Shown in pieces: positions 26,371 through 39,686 of a DNA stretch of 64,000 bases. A program made the translations under genes and the position numbers. Source of the stretch: Salvator merianae (lineage: Eukaryota > Chordata > Lepidosauria > Squamata > Teiidae); assembly GCA_003586115.2 (NCBI GenBank), contig QVOM02000023.1:2231283-2295282 (forward strand), read 5' to 3'. Each line of letters begins with the position of its first letter. Position 1 is the stretch's first letter. The notes beneath the pieces were generated by a model. It did no database searches and was not told the DNA's origin. It worked only from the letters and a program-made list of their open reading frames with translations.

Positions 26371-28173
26371 CCACATTTATAGATTTCTGGGGTCACAGAA
26401 TCATTATGGGTGATAGCAGCTACACCCTGCCCCGGCCTTCAACCCTGGCTAAATGCAATGAAAGGGAATTGCTGAGACAGAGGTGTGAATGGAGACTTTT
26501 GCCATTAAGAGCGTTTTAGGTTTATCTCCTTTCTGTTGGTGCCTTTTAGTGCCATGCTTGCACATGCCACGAACAGCACAAAGATACGCGTGTGCGCACA
26601 ACCAAAGAGCTGATGTAATTAACTTCCGGTGCCTGCTAATTGTCTTCTCCTAGAGGAATGGCACTTCCGTCTGGGTGTGTAAGGCAGAGACGGGTTGGAT
26701 GCTGCTTCTGTTCTACCCTGCTTCAGGTGGGTATCCGGATCGAACAGTCTCCGACAGATGCCTGACTGCCCCCCACTTGACCACACCCAGGGAGGGTGGT
26801 AATCAGTTCCTCTCTCAAAATGTGTTTGTTGTAAGGCGTGCGTTTCTTCTGATACTCCACTGGAATCCCCCTTATTCTGCGACCTGCATTCTGGGATGAC
26901 ACTGGACAGGTCATGATTGGCTTTTGTAGGACATCCTTTCAGGTAGCTTAAAGGTGCTTTTATGTCCCCTTTTAGTCCTTCCTTCTCTTAAGGACAAATG
27001 TCTCTCAGTCTCTCCTCCTAGGAACTTATTTGCAGGTCCTGGTAATCTTGTCACCCTTATCTAGTCTGCTGCAGCTTATCAAATCCTTCTCAAATCCTTT
27101 GGCCTTCTCTGCATGAAATCATGTTCAGGAGCTGCACACTTGTTCCCAAACAGCTCACAGAGACCATAAGTTGCTTGCACCCCATTTTTGTCCATTCTGA
27201 ACTTCCAGATGAAGCACTGGGTGCCTAATAATAGTTACTAATAATGCCGCACCATCTTCTAGTAGTTTTACATTACTCAGCCTGACCAAGTGAGGGTGAA
27301 CTAAATGTGAAGCAAATTTCAGTCTCTGCATGGAAATATACAACACTAGGTTCTCTTTTTTCATCTGTCACTCTACCTTCACTGCACCCATTTTTATCTA
27401 TTTTATTAAAAAAAAGAAGAAGAAAAGTTTATTGTATGACTTCTAATTAAGCATTTCAAGACAGTGCAGCAATGGATGAATCCAAGAGAACTCAGAAAAA
27501 TTGTCACCTACCCTAGTTTGGAGGGGAGATGGTTTTAGTAGCCCAGTTATGAATTCTGTCTGTACCAGATTGAAGATTTTGAAACCAGTACAAATACAGT
27601 CCAGCTAATAAAGATTTTAAGTTGCCAATGGCAATGGCCAATCTTTGCTTTTGCATGTTTTTTAATTGTATAGTTTCCCTCTTTTAACTGCATAAAGCGA
27701 AGGAAAATGCAAAGTTGCCACCAGCTCAGGATAAACTTCTGCACGTAATTTGCCACAGTCTTCCTCTGGAAAAAATTTTTTGACTTGCCAAGTGCTACTG
27801 GCCGGACTGGAATTTCCTGGCAGTCTCCCACTCAGTTGCTAACTAACTCCAATGCTGCTTAGCTTAACTGCATGTCTCCCCCTAAACAAACAGACAAAAC
27901 CGTGGAAATGAGTTGGGAAGTAAACAAATACAAGGAGGATGTATTTGCCTGGGTGCAAAAGCTAACAAAAAGCCTTGTTAACTGGTGTCATCTGCTAAGA
28001 TACCCTACTACATTAAATTCTCCCTACCTGTCTTCTAAAGTATGCCCAAAGCTAAGTGCCAGACAGGATAGTTGTAAGCACTGGGGAAAGGCAGAGATAG
28101 AGAGAGGTTCCAAAACGTCCAAATAAAATAGGTTAATTACCTCCTGCCTCTTCCCATGTATATAGTGGAGCTG

Positions 28174-28473
28174 CTTATTACCAGAAGAGGTGGTGACAGC
28201 AACCAGCCTGGATGGCTTTAAGAAGGGGTTAGACAAATTCATGGAGGAGGACAGGTGCATCAGGGGCTACTAGAATGGATGCCTAGGTACTGCCTCTGGG
28301 ATGGAGGGAAACGCAGGATGCCTCTAAGGGCCATTTGCAGGGAGACGAGTGCAGGTGAAGGTTTTTCTTATGCTTGAGATGCCCAGAAGCATTTGGTGGG
28401 CCACTGGGTGAAACAGGATGCTGGACTAGATGGGCGGAGGCCTGATCCAGCAGGGCTCCACTTATGTTCTTAT
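28174..28473 (+). mobile_element. L2-like LINE 3' end
   Basis: From the end of the coding part (ccagaagaggtggtgacagc) to the terminal cttatgttcttatgg. Same family as the 20351 copy. Confidence 0.75.
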
Positions 28474-28586
28474 GGAATGTTGTCAGCAAAGTAATACCCA
28501 CTGCACATTCCCTATACGTGTGGACGCAGCCCAATTCAGAATGGTTCTGATACTGCTGGTATTTAGGCATTCCGCTTCCCAGTGTC

Positions 28587-28715
28587 GTTGGCGTTGCCGT
28601 AGCTTGGTGGTAGAGTCTCAACTTTGCCTGCAGAAGGTCCTAGGATGGTTTCCTGGCATCGCCAGGAAGAAGCTGATGGCAAGCCACTTCTGTATTGAGG
28701 ATTGAGCCTGGGCCA
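28587..28715 (+). mobile_element. tRNA-derived SINE fragment
   Basis: The tRNA-like start gcttggtggtagagtct...gcagaaggtcctagg continues into cctggcatcgccagg. Different family from the TTC-tailed SINE. Confidence 0.6.
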
Positions 28716-29649
28716 GTGGCATCTTTAACTGACTTGTGTGCGAATAGCATAACGCCATTGCCTACGTAAAAGAGCTGTTCTGATGATTATTGCTACAACA
28801 TTATCTGAACTACTCCAGTGGGGCTTTAAGGTGGTATCTAAATGATTGCAGCATGCTAAGCTTAGCTTATAGGGAACTATAAATAGCTGCCATGGAAGTC
28901 TGGACCCAGGTGAAGAACCAATATGGAAGCTTTGGATCTTCGTAAGGTGGGTTCCAAAACAAAGTAGACAAAAAAATCATTTCTACGTGAGGGATCCTTG
29001 GCATCTCTCCAGCATCACTACCTGTCCCTAAGATGCTTATTTTCCAGCGTGTTTACCCTTCAGTCAGCCTCCAGAGCTCTTTGCACACGAGAGCCCTGTT
29101 AGCTGGCATTTGAAAACTGCAGATCATGAAACGGATTCCTTTGCCCTGCAGTGCCTGAAAACACAGCATACGCCCCACCCCTTGCAAAGCAGCACTGGCT
29201 GTTTCTGGTTGATTGATGGGATCCTGCATTCCCACTTTTTGCTCTGGTCACCCATGTTCCCTGTCTGCAGGATGCCCAAACCAGCTTCTAGGCCAGAAAC
29301 ATAATAAAGATTAGCATCTCTACAGGGCCTGAGAACAGCATAAGGCCCCTGGGTTGCACAAATAAAGGAGCCGAGTTGTATACAGCATTTGCGGTAGAGG
29401 TGAAAGGAATTGTTTGTCAAATGGTTCACAGATGTGTCAGATTTTGAGATTTTAATTTTTTTTCTTAAAACACGCTACCTTTGAGACAAATCCTTTCCCC
29501 AGATTTTAAATTTGATTCACCCTAAATATTAAAGAAATAGGATTCTGTACTGTTGTCTTTTTTAATTTAAGTCTAATAGCAATGAACAGATTTTTTAAAT
29601 TTTCTTCCAAATGAAGTGACATGACAGGAGTTACAAACAACCTTCCCTT

Positions 29650-29674
29650 ACACACACACACACACACACACACA
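29650..29674. repeat. CA microsatellite
   Basis: Twelve CA units. Confidence 0.95.
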
Positions 29675-31911
29675 TTGTAAACAAACTCTAAGATGTTGTG
29701 CTTAAAATCTGGGGCCAAAATGTGATTTGGCTGCTTTGAAAAAGAAAGTCTCCATGAAAACTGCAACCCTCCAGTTTTCTCGCCTGCCGCACCCTAACAA
29801 TGGAATTGACACGGTTGTGTCCCGTGCTTAGAATCTGGCCACCGAGGGGCACTGTGCATCATTTTAATATGGCCAGGCTTGAGGAATTCAGTATCTGTGA
29901 TTACTTAGGTGAACTGATCTTATCCGTGTCACACCCTGGGGTTTCTACTCCTCTGCCTCAGAGGAGGAACCAAAACCAGAATCCTTTGCTCCACTCCATG
30001 ATGGTCCAAGGCAGCAGAACACAGTAGAGTTCCTTTAAGGTCCTGGGAAATCCTGGCCATTGCTGAACGAGATCTCTTCCCCTGTTTCTGTCTGCTATGT
30101 CTTTGCAGGATCAGTATCTGGTTCTGCTTTGCCTTCTGCCCCACTTAAGGAGCAGGATGATTCGCACCTCCTGGACTGATGTGTTGACTGAAACGGGATT
30201 ATCCTTTGGATTTTACACCTCTACCAAGCCATCCAGTGAAAAGCATTATTGTGGGATGAAGTATGTGTAGAATTGTATTCACAGAGATATAATATGGGTT
30301 TTTGCCTGGTTTTGGTGAACTGATCCTGTCCCAGCTGCAATTTGAATCTTTGAGCTTCTCTTCATTATTATTTGGCTTGGTAAAAATAGCCATACCGGCA
30401 CCTCATCATGAGAATGATGAGTTTGTCCCAGCTTTTTTATCTTGTTTGTTTTAATGCACTAACTTTAGCTGCTGCCTCTTTTGGACTTGAGCTGTCAGAG
30501 GATTTAAGCCGTGGTGTTCGTGTGCGGCTACATCCTGAGTATAGGATGCACCTCCACCGTTAAGAACACGGCAAAACGCCCTGGGCATAACTCCCATTAG
30601 AGCTAATTTAATCCCATCACTGTGTAGATTGGATGCTTCCATGAGGTCATCGATAAGCTCAAATTCTCCAGTGGCTTCTGATCTTTGTCATGCAACCTTT
30701 TCCCTCTCTGTTCCTTTTGGATGTGGCATGACCACCTTAATAGCAAACCTGTCAGGGCGACTTCTGGTTTTCAGTAAGCTTTTGGACTATTTAAAAGTCT
30801 CCCAATCCAACTGGCATCTCTTTTCTTCTGGATGATACCTGATTCCAGGAATCTCCACCCTGCATGCGACAGGGTTGGTTTTTCACATTTAAAAGTAATC
30901 TGCCAACTTCATAGGCCCAGAGCCTAGACTTGCGTAACTGTGCATGCATTCTCCTCAGCCGACTTGTGGTTGCAAGGACACCCTGCTGGAATTTTTTATG
31001 TGCATTTATAGCCCACCATTCACTGAGGGTCCTAGAACTGCTCAGAATATTTTTTTTTAAAGTGCATGAAAATACCACTATTAAAAATAAAGCATTTTTG
31101 GAAATAAAAAACTACTACATTCTCACATACCTGAGGGGAGAGATGATTCCACAGCCTGGGAATTAACACACAGAAGGGCAATTCAGAGGTTGTCTGCGAC
31201 TTCTCAAGAGACCGAGTTTCTTGTGACCAGATTGACACAGAAAGAAGGTTTGAACAGCAGTATCTGGCCACTTCTTTAGTCACAGATAACTATAACATAA
31301 AAAAAGAGTATAAAGAAATAACAGATATGAACTTGTTCTGAGGTGCTTTGCTGCCTCCTACTGGTGGTCCGTTTGGGCACTTTCATCTTCCTGTTGCCAG
31401 TTCTCAGGTCACAGGTGTGTTCTCTAAGGGGATCTCTGAAGGCGCTTTGGCACGGACCAGGAAGGGCAGGAGACAACGTGGAACCTTTTGCTTGTCCTCC
31501 TTAGACACCTGGAGCGTTGGGTGAAAGGAAAAGACTTCCCATACACCCAGTGACAGCAATGCTTTTTCCCTTCTCCCTGTGCTGGTGGCAGGGAAAGCTT
31601 TAGCATTAGAAAACTGTCAGAGCTCCAGAATTCAATGCAAAAGTTCCATCTTTAAAGAAGGCAAATAGAAACTGGCCATTAAATGGGATAGGACATGGCA
31701 ATGGCTCAGCTTGCTTATATTTGTCATCACTTAAGCACTTCTGTGTTAAAGCTGAATTCAGTTTGACTGAAAAGTGTGAGGCGATTATACACAGCTGGAT
31801 AGGAGGCCCAAGGCAGGCGAGAGGTTCTTTAAGGATCTCTGCTACAGGATACCTACCACCATTTCACTCGCCCGGAACGGAAACAGGCCCCACCAGAGAA
31901 GACTTCAGTTT

Positions 31912-32552
31912 CTATGGTGAGGCCAGATTTGGAATACTGGGTTCAATTCTGGTCACCTCACCTCAGAAAGGATATTGTGGAAAAGGTACAGAAAAAGGCA
32001 ACCAGAATGATCAACCGGCTGGAACACCCTCCTTACGAAATCAGGCTGCAACGCCTTGGCTTCCTCAGCCTTGAAAGAGGGGACCTGATTGAAGTATAAA
32101 CAATCATGCATGGTTTGGAAAAGGTGGATAGAGAAAAATTCTTTTCTCTTTTGCAGAAAACTAGAACCAGGGGTCGCTCTGTGAAGGAGAGTTAGGACTG
32201 ACAAGGGGAAGTATTTTTTCACCCAGAGGGTCTTCGGTCTATGGAATTTGCTTCCAGAAGAAGCAGGGACAGCAAACAGCCTGGACAGCTTTAAGAATCC
32301 GGTTGGACAAATTCATGGAGGACAGATGTCTCAATGGCTACTAGAAGTGATGCCTAGATACTGCCTCCAGGATGGAGAGACAGGCAAAGTGCCTTTAAAG
32401 GTCTTTCACACGGAGTCAAGAGCAGGTGAAGGCTTTTCCTTCATCTTCTGCTTCAGATGCCCAGAAGCAATTGGTGGGCCACTGTGTGAGATGGGATGCT
32501 GGACTAGGTGGGCCGTGGCCTGATCCAGCAGGGCTCCTCTTAGGTTCTTATG
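31912..32552 (+). mobile_element. L2-like LINE, RT C-terminus and 3' end
   Basis: Encodes [20 protein letters not shown] followed by frameshifted EVYTIMHGLEKVDREK-like sequence, then the family's 3'UTR. Decayed, not active. Confidence 0.8.
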
Positions 32553-33737
32553 AAGAGGGCGGGGTGATTGTTTTGCTCTCTGCTCAGCAGTCCTGTAAAT
32601 GCCCTTGGGTGAACCTGGTTTTTTGCCAGGGACTCCAGTAGCACAGCAGAGAGGGCTTTAGAGTATTTTGCCGCCTTCTCTGCCAGGTGTTTGTTTACTT
32701 GTAACTCTGTGCATGTTTGGAGTCTGGGTGTTTCTGGTATAAATGCTTCTTCTCCCAGAGCTATCCTCGATCTCTGCTACTCAAGTCTTAGAAATTTGCA
32801 GGAAGCTTTTGGAAAGTCACTGTTTACCAAGGTTTATCACAGATGTAGTGACAAGGAATCCATATTCCCTTTGTTTGAGAGGGAGATTTTTCCCTTTCCT
32901 GTTTATAGCGGATTTTAGCATTTTTTAACCTTCAGAATCCCATCAAATTTTGCAATCGGGGGTGTTGGGAGGGGCCACTGAGTCCAACTGTTGATCAGTG
33001 CAGGGATTCCTACAAATGTTGCCCATTCAGCATCTACTGAAATAACTCCAATAGAGAAAAGCCCGTCGTTGCCCGAACCAATTAAAAAACCAAAACAGGG
33101 CAGAGCAGAGCAGAGCAGAGCAGCCCATATCATTAGGGAGTTCTTCCAAAGCCTTCTCTGGGTTCTGCTCCCCTGCAGTCCCGTCCCCCCCCCGGCCTAT
33201 TCATTTTCTGCTTGACTGCACAGCTTTCCAGGTACCTGCAGGAAGTAATCATGAGTCCCCAGACTTCTTTTTTTTCAGGATAAACTTCCTTGCCTTCATC
33301 TTGGGCTCCTGGTTACCCTCCAATTTCACAGTGGGTGATTCGTCTGGCTGATTTTCAGCTACACAAGGGGAGGGGGCTCCTCTGCAAGTACCCACTTGCT
33401 GCCTTTACTTGTGCTAAACTGGTGTGGGACCAAATGCCGGTCAGACGCCAAGCCTGCTCTTCTGGAGGCTTTTGTGTGAGGGTGGGGGTGTGCCCCATCT
33501 TTGCCTTTCACTTTGGAAGACTTCTTTCCCGTACACCCCACCCGGAAAGAGGTAGCGTGACCTCGAGTGTTTCGACAGTGACCTGCCAACACGCAACTTT
33601 TCCGAACATGGAGATGCGGCAAAGAGAAGTCGTGAGCCTCCTGCTACGTTTCTGCCTGTCCGTTCGGCAGCTGAGCGGAATCCCCCGGCCTCTGGCCTTT
33701 TTTTTTTTTTTTTTTTTTTTAAGGTTGCACTAAGCCT
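32553..33737. other. Region upstream of CRB2 exon 1
   Basis: Contains GCAGA units (33100-33123) and a 22-base poly-T (33698-33720). No exon recognised. Proximal regulatory DNA of CRB2 probably lies here. Confidence 0.45.
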
Positions 33738-34037
33738 ACTTGTATGATGCTTTGCACGGTGCCCGGCCCTTGACTCTCGTCTGCCCCTCCAGTCCATGTA
33801 ATCCAGGCTGTGTTTTCTCTCTGCCCCAGGAGGGTGCCGAGCGGACAGCGACAGTCTGTCCGGGGCTGTTAGTGCAAAACATGGAGTTTCCAAGCATCTC
33901 TGCATCCCGGCGCACGGTAGCTGTGGTGCTGTGCTCCTCAATCTGAGATGCGGGGAGCGGTGGCAACCCTGGCCAGGACCTAGCCTTGCGGACTCCCGTA
34001 GCCTGGGGACCGGGACACACGCTCCTCCTAACCTGCC
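33738..34037 (+). promoter_or_regulatory. CRB2: Presumed CRB2 5'UTR / promoter-proximal region
   Basis: This 300-base stretch directly before the exon 1 ATG has raised GC and several CpGs. It contains a TAATCC (OTX/CRX-type) site near 33798 and a 21-codon upstream ORF beginning at the ATG near 33881 and ending before the main ATG. No clear TATA box is visible. The start site cannot be placed from sequence. Confidence 0.4.
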
Positions 34038-34086
34038 ATGGACTCCAGTTTTGTCCTCCTGCTGCCAGTCTCCGTTTGGCTTTGGG
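34038..34086 (+). CDS. CRB2: CRB2 coding exon 1 (signal peptide)
   Basis: An ATG in a strong Kozak context (gccATGG) opens 16 codons plus one base, MDSSFVLLLPVSVWLW, followed by the consensus donor g|gtaagt at 34087. A short polar start, then a leucine/valine-rich core, is what a secretory signal peptide looks like. The exon ends in phase 1. Exon 2 starts by completing the codon, giving ...WLWGFVSSELLSIC, so the signal runs directly into the first EGF module with a short linker. Crumbs genes characteristically have a small first coding exon holding only the signal peptide. No other ATG-plus-donor of this kind in matching phase was found between here and exon 2. The assignment rests on phase, signal-peptide character and position 13.9 kb upstream of exon 2; transcript data are lacking. 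The 5'UTR boundary is unknown. Confidence 0.75.
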
Positions 34087-36633
34087 GTAAGTTTCCAAAG
34101 GGTCTGTGCTGATTTCCCGGTTAATTGGGATTGACTCTGGTTTCAGTAGCTTGCGTAGCGAAACACATTATTAATGAATCCGGGAGCCAGTGGTAGCTTC
34201 TCCTCACTGCCTCTGATTTTTAGGAATCTGTAGCTCAACAACAGGTTCTCCCAAACCCTTCAGGCACGTGTGCGCTAGAGAGGCAAGCAAGTTTCAAACT
34301 TTTGCGTAGTTTTTAGGGCGAACTTCCCTTTCCTTTGGCTCTTGCTGTGGAAGTAGCAGCTTGGAAGCTTACTTTCCCCCAAGTTCTGTGCTGTTCAGGG
34401 ATACAGTGATGCCAGTGAAATTTGACTAAGGTGTATCATTAGCAGGTGGATTTTGACGGAAAATATAGCCAAGCCTTCTGTGAATGCGTTTCCAATACGA
34501 GGGGCACCGGACGTTCAGAAGCTGAGGTGCTTTTTTACAGGGCAACCACAGTCGTTTTGAATTTGGAAATCAACAACAGGGAATTGCTGAGCTTAGGCAA
34601 GGGCCGGAGCGGTGTAAAGGAACTTAAGATCAACCCAGAAACTTGTCAATCAAGTTTTTTTAAAAAAAAATATCCAGGCTGGTGGTTGTGGAGATTGAGT
34701 ATAAAGTGCCTTTACTTTTTCCTGGTGTTTTTCTTCTGGAATGCTCCTCTTTCTCTGCTGATCTCTTCCTGTCCTCTTCAACCTTCACTGGCTTCACGTC
34801 TTCAGCCTCTTAATCTGAGTTCCACCCTGGCACTCCATTTCTCTGACTGGTGACTCAGGACCTGATGGGAAAAGGCTTGTGCCCAAAACTTCCCTCCTTT
34901 CCCCCCTTGTCCACTCCTTTGTCTTGCCCGTGGAATTCCGTCGGTTACTGGGACACAGCGGGCTGCTTTTGTGTCCAGTAACCATGGCTACTGAACAAGT
35001 GTGCAAGGCAATGGGGGCTTTTGTGTGGCTGCATGAAGCAGGCCCACGGCGTGCAGGTTTGCTCATGAATGGGCAGGAGTGCTGTGAGCGTGGGGGGAGC
35101 CCTCTTTCTTTGGCATAATGAAGAGCAGGGAGGAGGCGGTTGCTCTTTCTTCTAGAGTTTGGCGCAAAAGTTTAGCGAATGCCAGATCATGCAACAAATC
35201 CCAGCCCACCAGCAGAAGGGACTTTCTGCCAGGGTGCTTTACTGTACGAAATTATTTGTGCTTCCAAGAGGGAGAATTCAAAACTTTCCAACATTCCTAT
35301 AGGTACAGTAAGCCGTCTGCTGGTGTGTTCCCATTTTACAGAGCAGGAATACTGAGGGAGGCCTGCAGGCCAAGTGAACAAAGCGCATGAGTGGGCAGGA
35401 CTGAATTTTAGGGGACAGGCATTTGGAGCGGTTTCCTTTGGCCGCAGCAACGGGAGATGCCAAGGACGGCATCTTTTCAGCAGTGACTCCAAAGCCGTCC
35501 TCCTCTTTCTCTCCCCGAACTTACGTAGCCTCTTGGAATTTGTTTGAAAGTGCATTTTATTCTTGCCCTGCTCCTTTTAATATTCAAGATAGCAGGATTA
35601 CAAACTGCAGGCAGGCAGGAGTGAGTAAGCCGGGGATGGAAAGGCGCTCCGATGTGCTGATTCAACCTCACTGATTCCTGCAAACCACATGGCGGAGTCT
35701 TGGGGGGGGGTGTTTAGAGAGTAGGCAAGAGGTAACCTCTGTGTCTTTGTGCCAAACCAATCTGAAGAGGGAGTTTGAAAACTGCTCAGGTGGCACAAAT
35801 GCCTCGGAGCAAACTGATGTCCCACTGCCTTGCGTTTAAGGTTCTGTCCTGAGTTGCTGAACCAAGAGAGCGGAAATGGCCTTCCATGGGATGGTTCCTC
35901 CCTGTGCTTCCAGAGTGCAAGCAATGTTCTGATTCAGAAGTTGGCTTGGCTGGAGGGGAGGAATTAGGCAGAATGGGAGAGGCAACTCCTGACCTGGTGC
36001 CATGCTGACACCTTGAACAGGGGAGATCAGCCGCCCCTCCGCCCCATTGTTCTTTTCCAGAGGGCTGATTTCCCTGCATTCGCTGCCAGCATGTTTAGAT
36101 TGGATTTAGAATTAACGCTGGAGAGGCAATATGGCTCACCAGAACACCCAAGAACTCCCGCCCTGTCCCACTTCCCTGTTTGATGTGTAACCACGGCAGC
36201 GTCTCTGAGAGCAGAGAGGGGTGGGAAGCGTGAAGGTCAGTCCGGAGGAGTGTTTATGAAAGGGGGTTTCGGCTGCAGGAGCAGAGTTACATTGGGAAGC
36301 CGAAGATCAAAGCGCCTCTTGGGCAAAGTAGGCAAGACAACCGTAAAACCAGCATGGATTTATGGGCTTTGCATTACCTCTCCTCGAAACCCGAGCGGTT
36401 TCATCTCCAAACGAGTGGTTTCATCTCCAGAGCTACATGAAACGAGGAGGTGGGCGATCAAATGCACACCTGGATGGCCTCTATTCAGGAAGCGTGCTAT
36501 TCATGCTGAGCGTAATGATCCTGTGAATATTCAGGACATCGGTTTTAGTACTGGCAGCCTTGGACACACACTCCCTGCAAAAGGCAGGTCTGCGTAAGGA
36601 ATTTCCAGGCAGAGGTTTGGGGGCAGTTTGAGG

Positions 36634-36712
36634 TTGCCAACTTACCAGGTGAGGGCTAGCGCTTGTACTTTTGTAACCACAAAGCGCTAGCCCTCACCTG
36701 GTAAGTTGGCAA
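36634..36712. repeat. Perfect 31-bp hairpin in CRB2 intron 1
   Basis: Arms 36634-36664 and 36682-36712 are exact reverse complements around a 17-base loop. No related copy is seen elsewhere in the window. Confidence 0.9.
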
Positions 36713-37689
36713 ATCCAGTTTAACTGAGAAAAAAAGAACCGTCGAAGAATGAATTTCTGTAGTTACAGAACACCTCAGATATTTAATAAGTGGTGCACAG
36801 TTTATACAGGGGAACCTTTTCTTCATTTAGCGGTGTTTTCACCAACCTGACATGTCGGAGGAAGGGATTCCCACTGGATGTTTTACATCCTGTTCTTACA
36901 GTCACTGCCTTTTAGCGCTCTGCTGGTTTTCTCTGATTATTCTCAACTGTTAGCCTGAAAAGCGAGGGACGTGTGTCTTCTTGGAGTTTGGATTCTCTGC
37001 CCACAGACGCCTGCCTCTTGAATATGCAGGTGTAGAAGCACCACGTGGCACCAGCTTGGTCGCTCTTCCTAACTCTGGGCATTGAAAGGAACAACTGTGG
37101 AAGAGCCCTGGTTAGCTTTGGCCCAAATGAAGCCTTGCTCTCTAAAAAAAATAAATTCTCAACTGCATGGAATTCCCCAACTATGGCGTTAGGGAAGAGC
37201 GGAAGCCCATTCGCAAGCATGGTAAATATGGCAGTTCAAACTGCTTTCGAATTCGAAGGAGAGCAGGGGAAGGTAAAAGGAGACTTCCTCACCTTCTTGA
37301 TACCTTCTCACTGTGGCCGCATTCCTACAACTTTTCCTAAGGGCAGAAACCTGCTGCTGATGTCACCTGGCAGGGCTGTGCCAGGTGTGAGAATGGTGGA
37401 GGTGGCCAGGAGGGCAGAATACTGACCTCCACGCTCTTTTGTGGAAGAGTCCATAGTACACTTGCTTTTCTTCTGTCCACCACAGGCTCACCCAGAGCTG
37501 GGGATCCCTTGAATAAATCTTCAGTTGCCCCTGCATAGCTATCTTTGTCCTTAAGCCAGTTCCAGTTTACAAGCATCCAGTGTTGGTAAACAGAAGTACT
37601 GCGCCCTGTAAGAGGAAAATTGCTTGACCTCAGGGGACAGGGAATCTCTCTGGCCAGCCCCCTCCCTTGGAATTGCTCAACTCCTAGTT

Positions 37690-37721
37690 CCTTTCTTTCT
37701 TCCTTCCTTCCTTCCTTCCTT
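37690..37721. repeat. CTTC microsatellite
   Basis: Imperfect then perfect CTTC units in CRB2 intron 1. Confidence 0.9.
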
Positions 37722-38259
37722 GGAGTCATCCAGAGAAGAATGCTCTTCTGCTAATCCTTTCTGCTGACCAGGAGAGGCGGGTAGCAGCAGAGGTCACCTG
37801 GGATTTACTAATATAAGCAAATGCCTTTCCATTGCCATGGAAACCTAACTCTTTCGAGCAGTGCCACCGGAGTTGCCCTCCGAGTGGCCATTTAGCTCTG
37901 CGTGACCAAGAAGACAAATTTTTCTCCCCATGGTGCTGCTGATGCTAAAGGGAAGTCGGTAAGGGCTCCAGCCCAGTTGTCTCCCAGGAATTCTTTTTGT
38001 GGACCCAGGTAAACCATCTCTGCACCAAAACTCTTTCCAGTTCATCCCTTCAACGTATAAAGCGAAATCCACGTGTTCACTGGCGAGTAGTTAAAAATAA
38101 AACTTTGGATGTAGGAAAAAAGATGTAGGTTGTTCAAGAAAGTGTGACTATGACAGAGCCTGACTTTAAAAAAACAACACACACACACACACACAAACCC
38201 TGTTACTGAGATGTGACTAAATATAAGTTAATTATAAGCAAGAGCGATATCAACATTGA

Positions 38260-38387
38260 AACTCAAATTCAAATACTTTGGCCACATAATAAGAGGACAG
38301 GACTCATCAGAAAAGACCCTGATGCTGGGATAGATAGAAGGCAAAAGAAGAAGGCGAGGACAGAGGAGGAAATGGATAGATAGTGGG
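38260..38387 (+). mobile_element. BovB/RTE LINE remnant
   Basis: Translates to KLKFKYFGHIIRG-DSSEKTLMLG, stop, IEGKRRRRGQRRKWID, the C-terminal signature of BovB/RTE ORF2. Short, with an in-frame stop. BovB is widespread in squamates. Confidence 0.75.
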
Positions 38388-39494
38388 ACAAAAACAGAAT
38401 GATTACAATTTCTTCGTAAATGTTGTTCTTAGTAGTTTGGTCCTTTTTCTCATTTAAGAGGAATCATCATCTTGAACTCTGGAAAAAGCAGATGAGGCCC
38501 ATTTACCTTCTGTTCCAGGTTGATTCATGAAACAGGATACCCTGAAAGGAAAATAGTGGACAAAAATAGTGGACTTTACTCCTGCAAGGGAATAAAAACA
38601 TTGGAGAATCAAGCCAGCCTTAAGACTCTAACTCCCATGAACTGGTGAGCATTTGCTGTAACCTTAATAAGAGATACCCCCTCCCCCCAAAGCCATGCAT
38701 TGATAGCAGGACAATGACTGATAGGCCCAAAGCTTATAGCTTCACCTTTGGAATTTTAAGTGCAGGCTTGGGTCATTTTGGAGGTTGCTTATCAGTTGAA
38801 TTGTCTGGAGAGCATAAAGAACCAGGTATGGTGTGCATGGACAATGTTAGCATGGCCTGTAAGGTGTCAGTTGGACTTGGGAGGTCAGAGCCAGGCATAT
38901 TTGTGGCCATGCCTTGAAAGGAAAGTGTTCGGTAAGAAGTTTATTTTATTCAAAATTAAAGGAGAGGTTATAGTTGCAGGAACTGGATGTAAATGACACA
39001 AACAAATTGAAGTTACCCAAGGCGAGCAGCCTGTAGCTGATCTGAGCTGTATTTACTGATTAGATTTATTGTTTGTATTTATGATTCCTGGGGCAGGTAG
39101 CAAAATAAAACTGAACAAAAACAGATTGCAGTCTATAAAATCTCATCATCATAAACACACAGATAAAACAACAGCCAAGTAATTAAAAGCAATGGCAATA
39201 AATCCCTAAAGGGATTTTCCAGAATGGTGCCTGACATTTGTTGAGTTCTTAGACTCTTCTCAAAAGACAAAAAAAAATGGGAAAGTCTACATGAATTTTC
39301 ACCCATGAGAAGTGAGAAAGTGTCACGAATCCCTAGGTATCCAACTTCATGAGTACTGAGAGTTGAATGTATTGTTTTAAACGTCAGTTTTGGCCTTTCA
39401 GAGGCAAGGGAGAATCACCGTTCACTCCGTTGCAATTATTTTCCCTGGCAACATGATTCCAGAAGGATTGTAAATGTAAAGGGAATCTCAGAAT

Positions 39495-39686
39495 CAGTGT
39501 CGGCTGCTGGCTTTAAGGGCGGGTGTTCGTAACCTGCGGAAAGCGTGCGATTGCTATTTACAGGGCCTCTGGGCCTCCGTACTGTCGCAGCTGCAACAGT
39601 ACGGAGGCCCAGACACCCCGTGAACAGCAATTGCGCACTTTCCACAGGTTACGAACACCTGCCCTTAAAGCCAGCGGCTGACACTA
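39495..39686. mobile_element. hAT-type foldback MITE, copy 1
   Basis: 192 bp near-perfect palindrome (arms starting cagtgtcggctgctggcttt), flanked by the identical 8-bp duplication ctcagaat at 39487-39494 and 39687-39694. CAG-starting TIRs and 8-bp duplications are hAT features. It has no transposase. Confidence 0.85.

Larger units (their letters stand above)
25691..31911. other. Intergenic, no gene recognised
   Basis: Contains the listed foldback MITE, L2-like and SINE pieces and a CA repeat. ORFs are short and without known domains. Confidence 0.55.

Noticed and set aside
33441..33941. 166-residue minus-strand ORF
   Set aside because: Reads through the poly-T as poly-lysine and lacks any recognisable domain.
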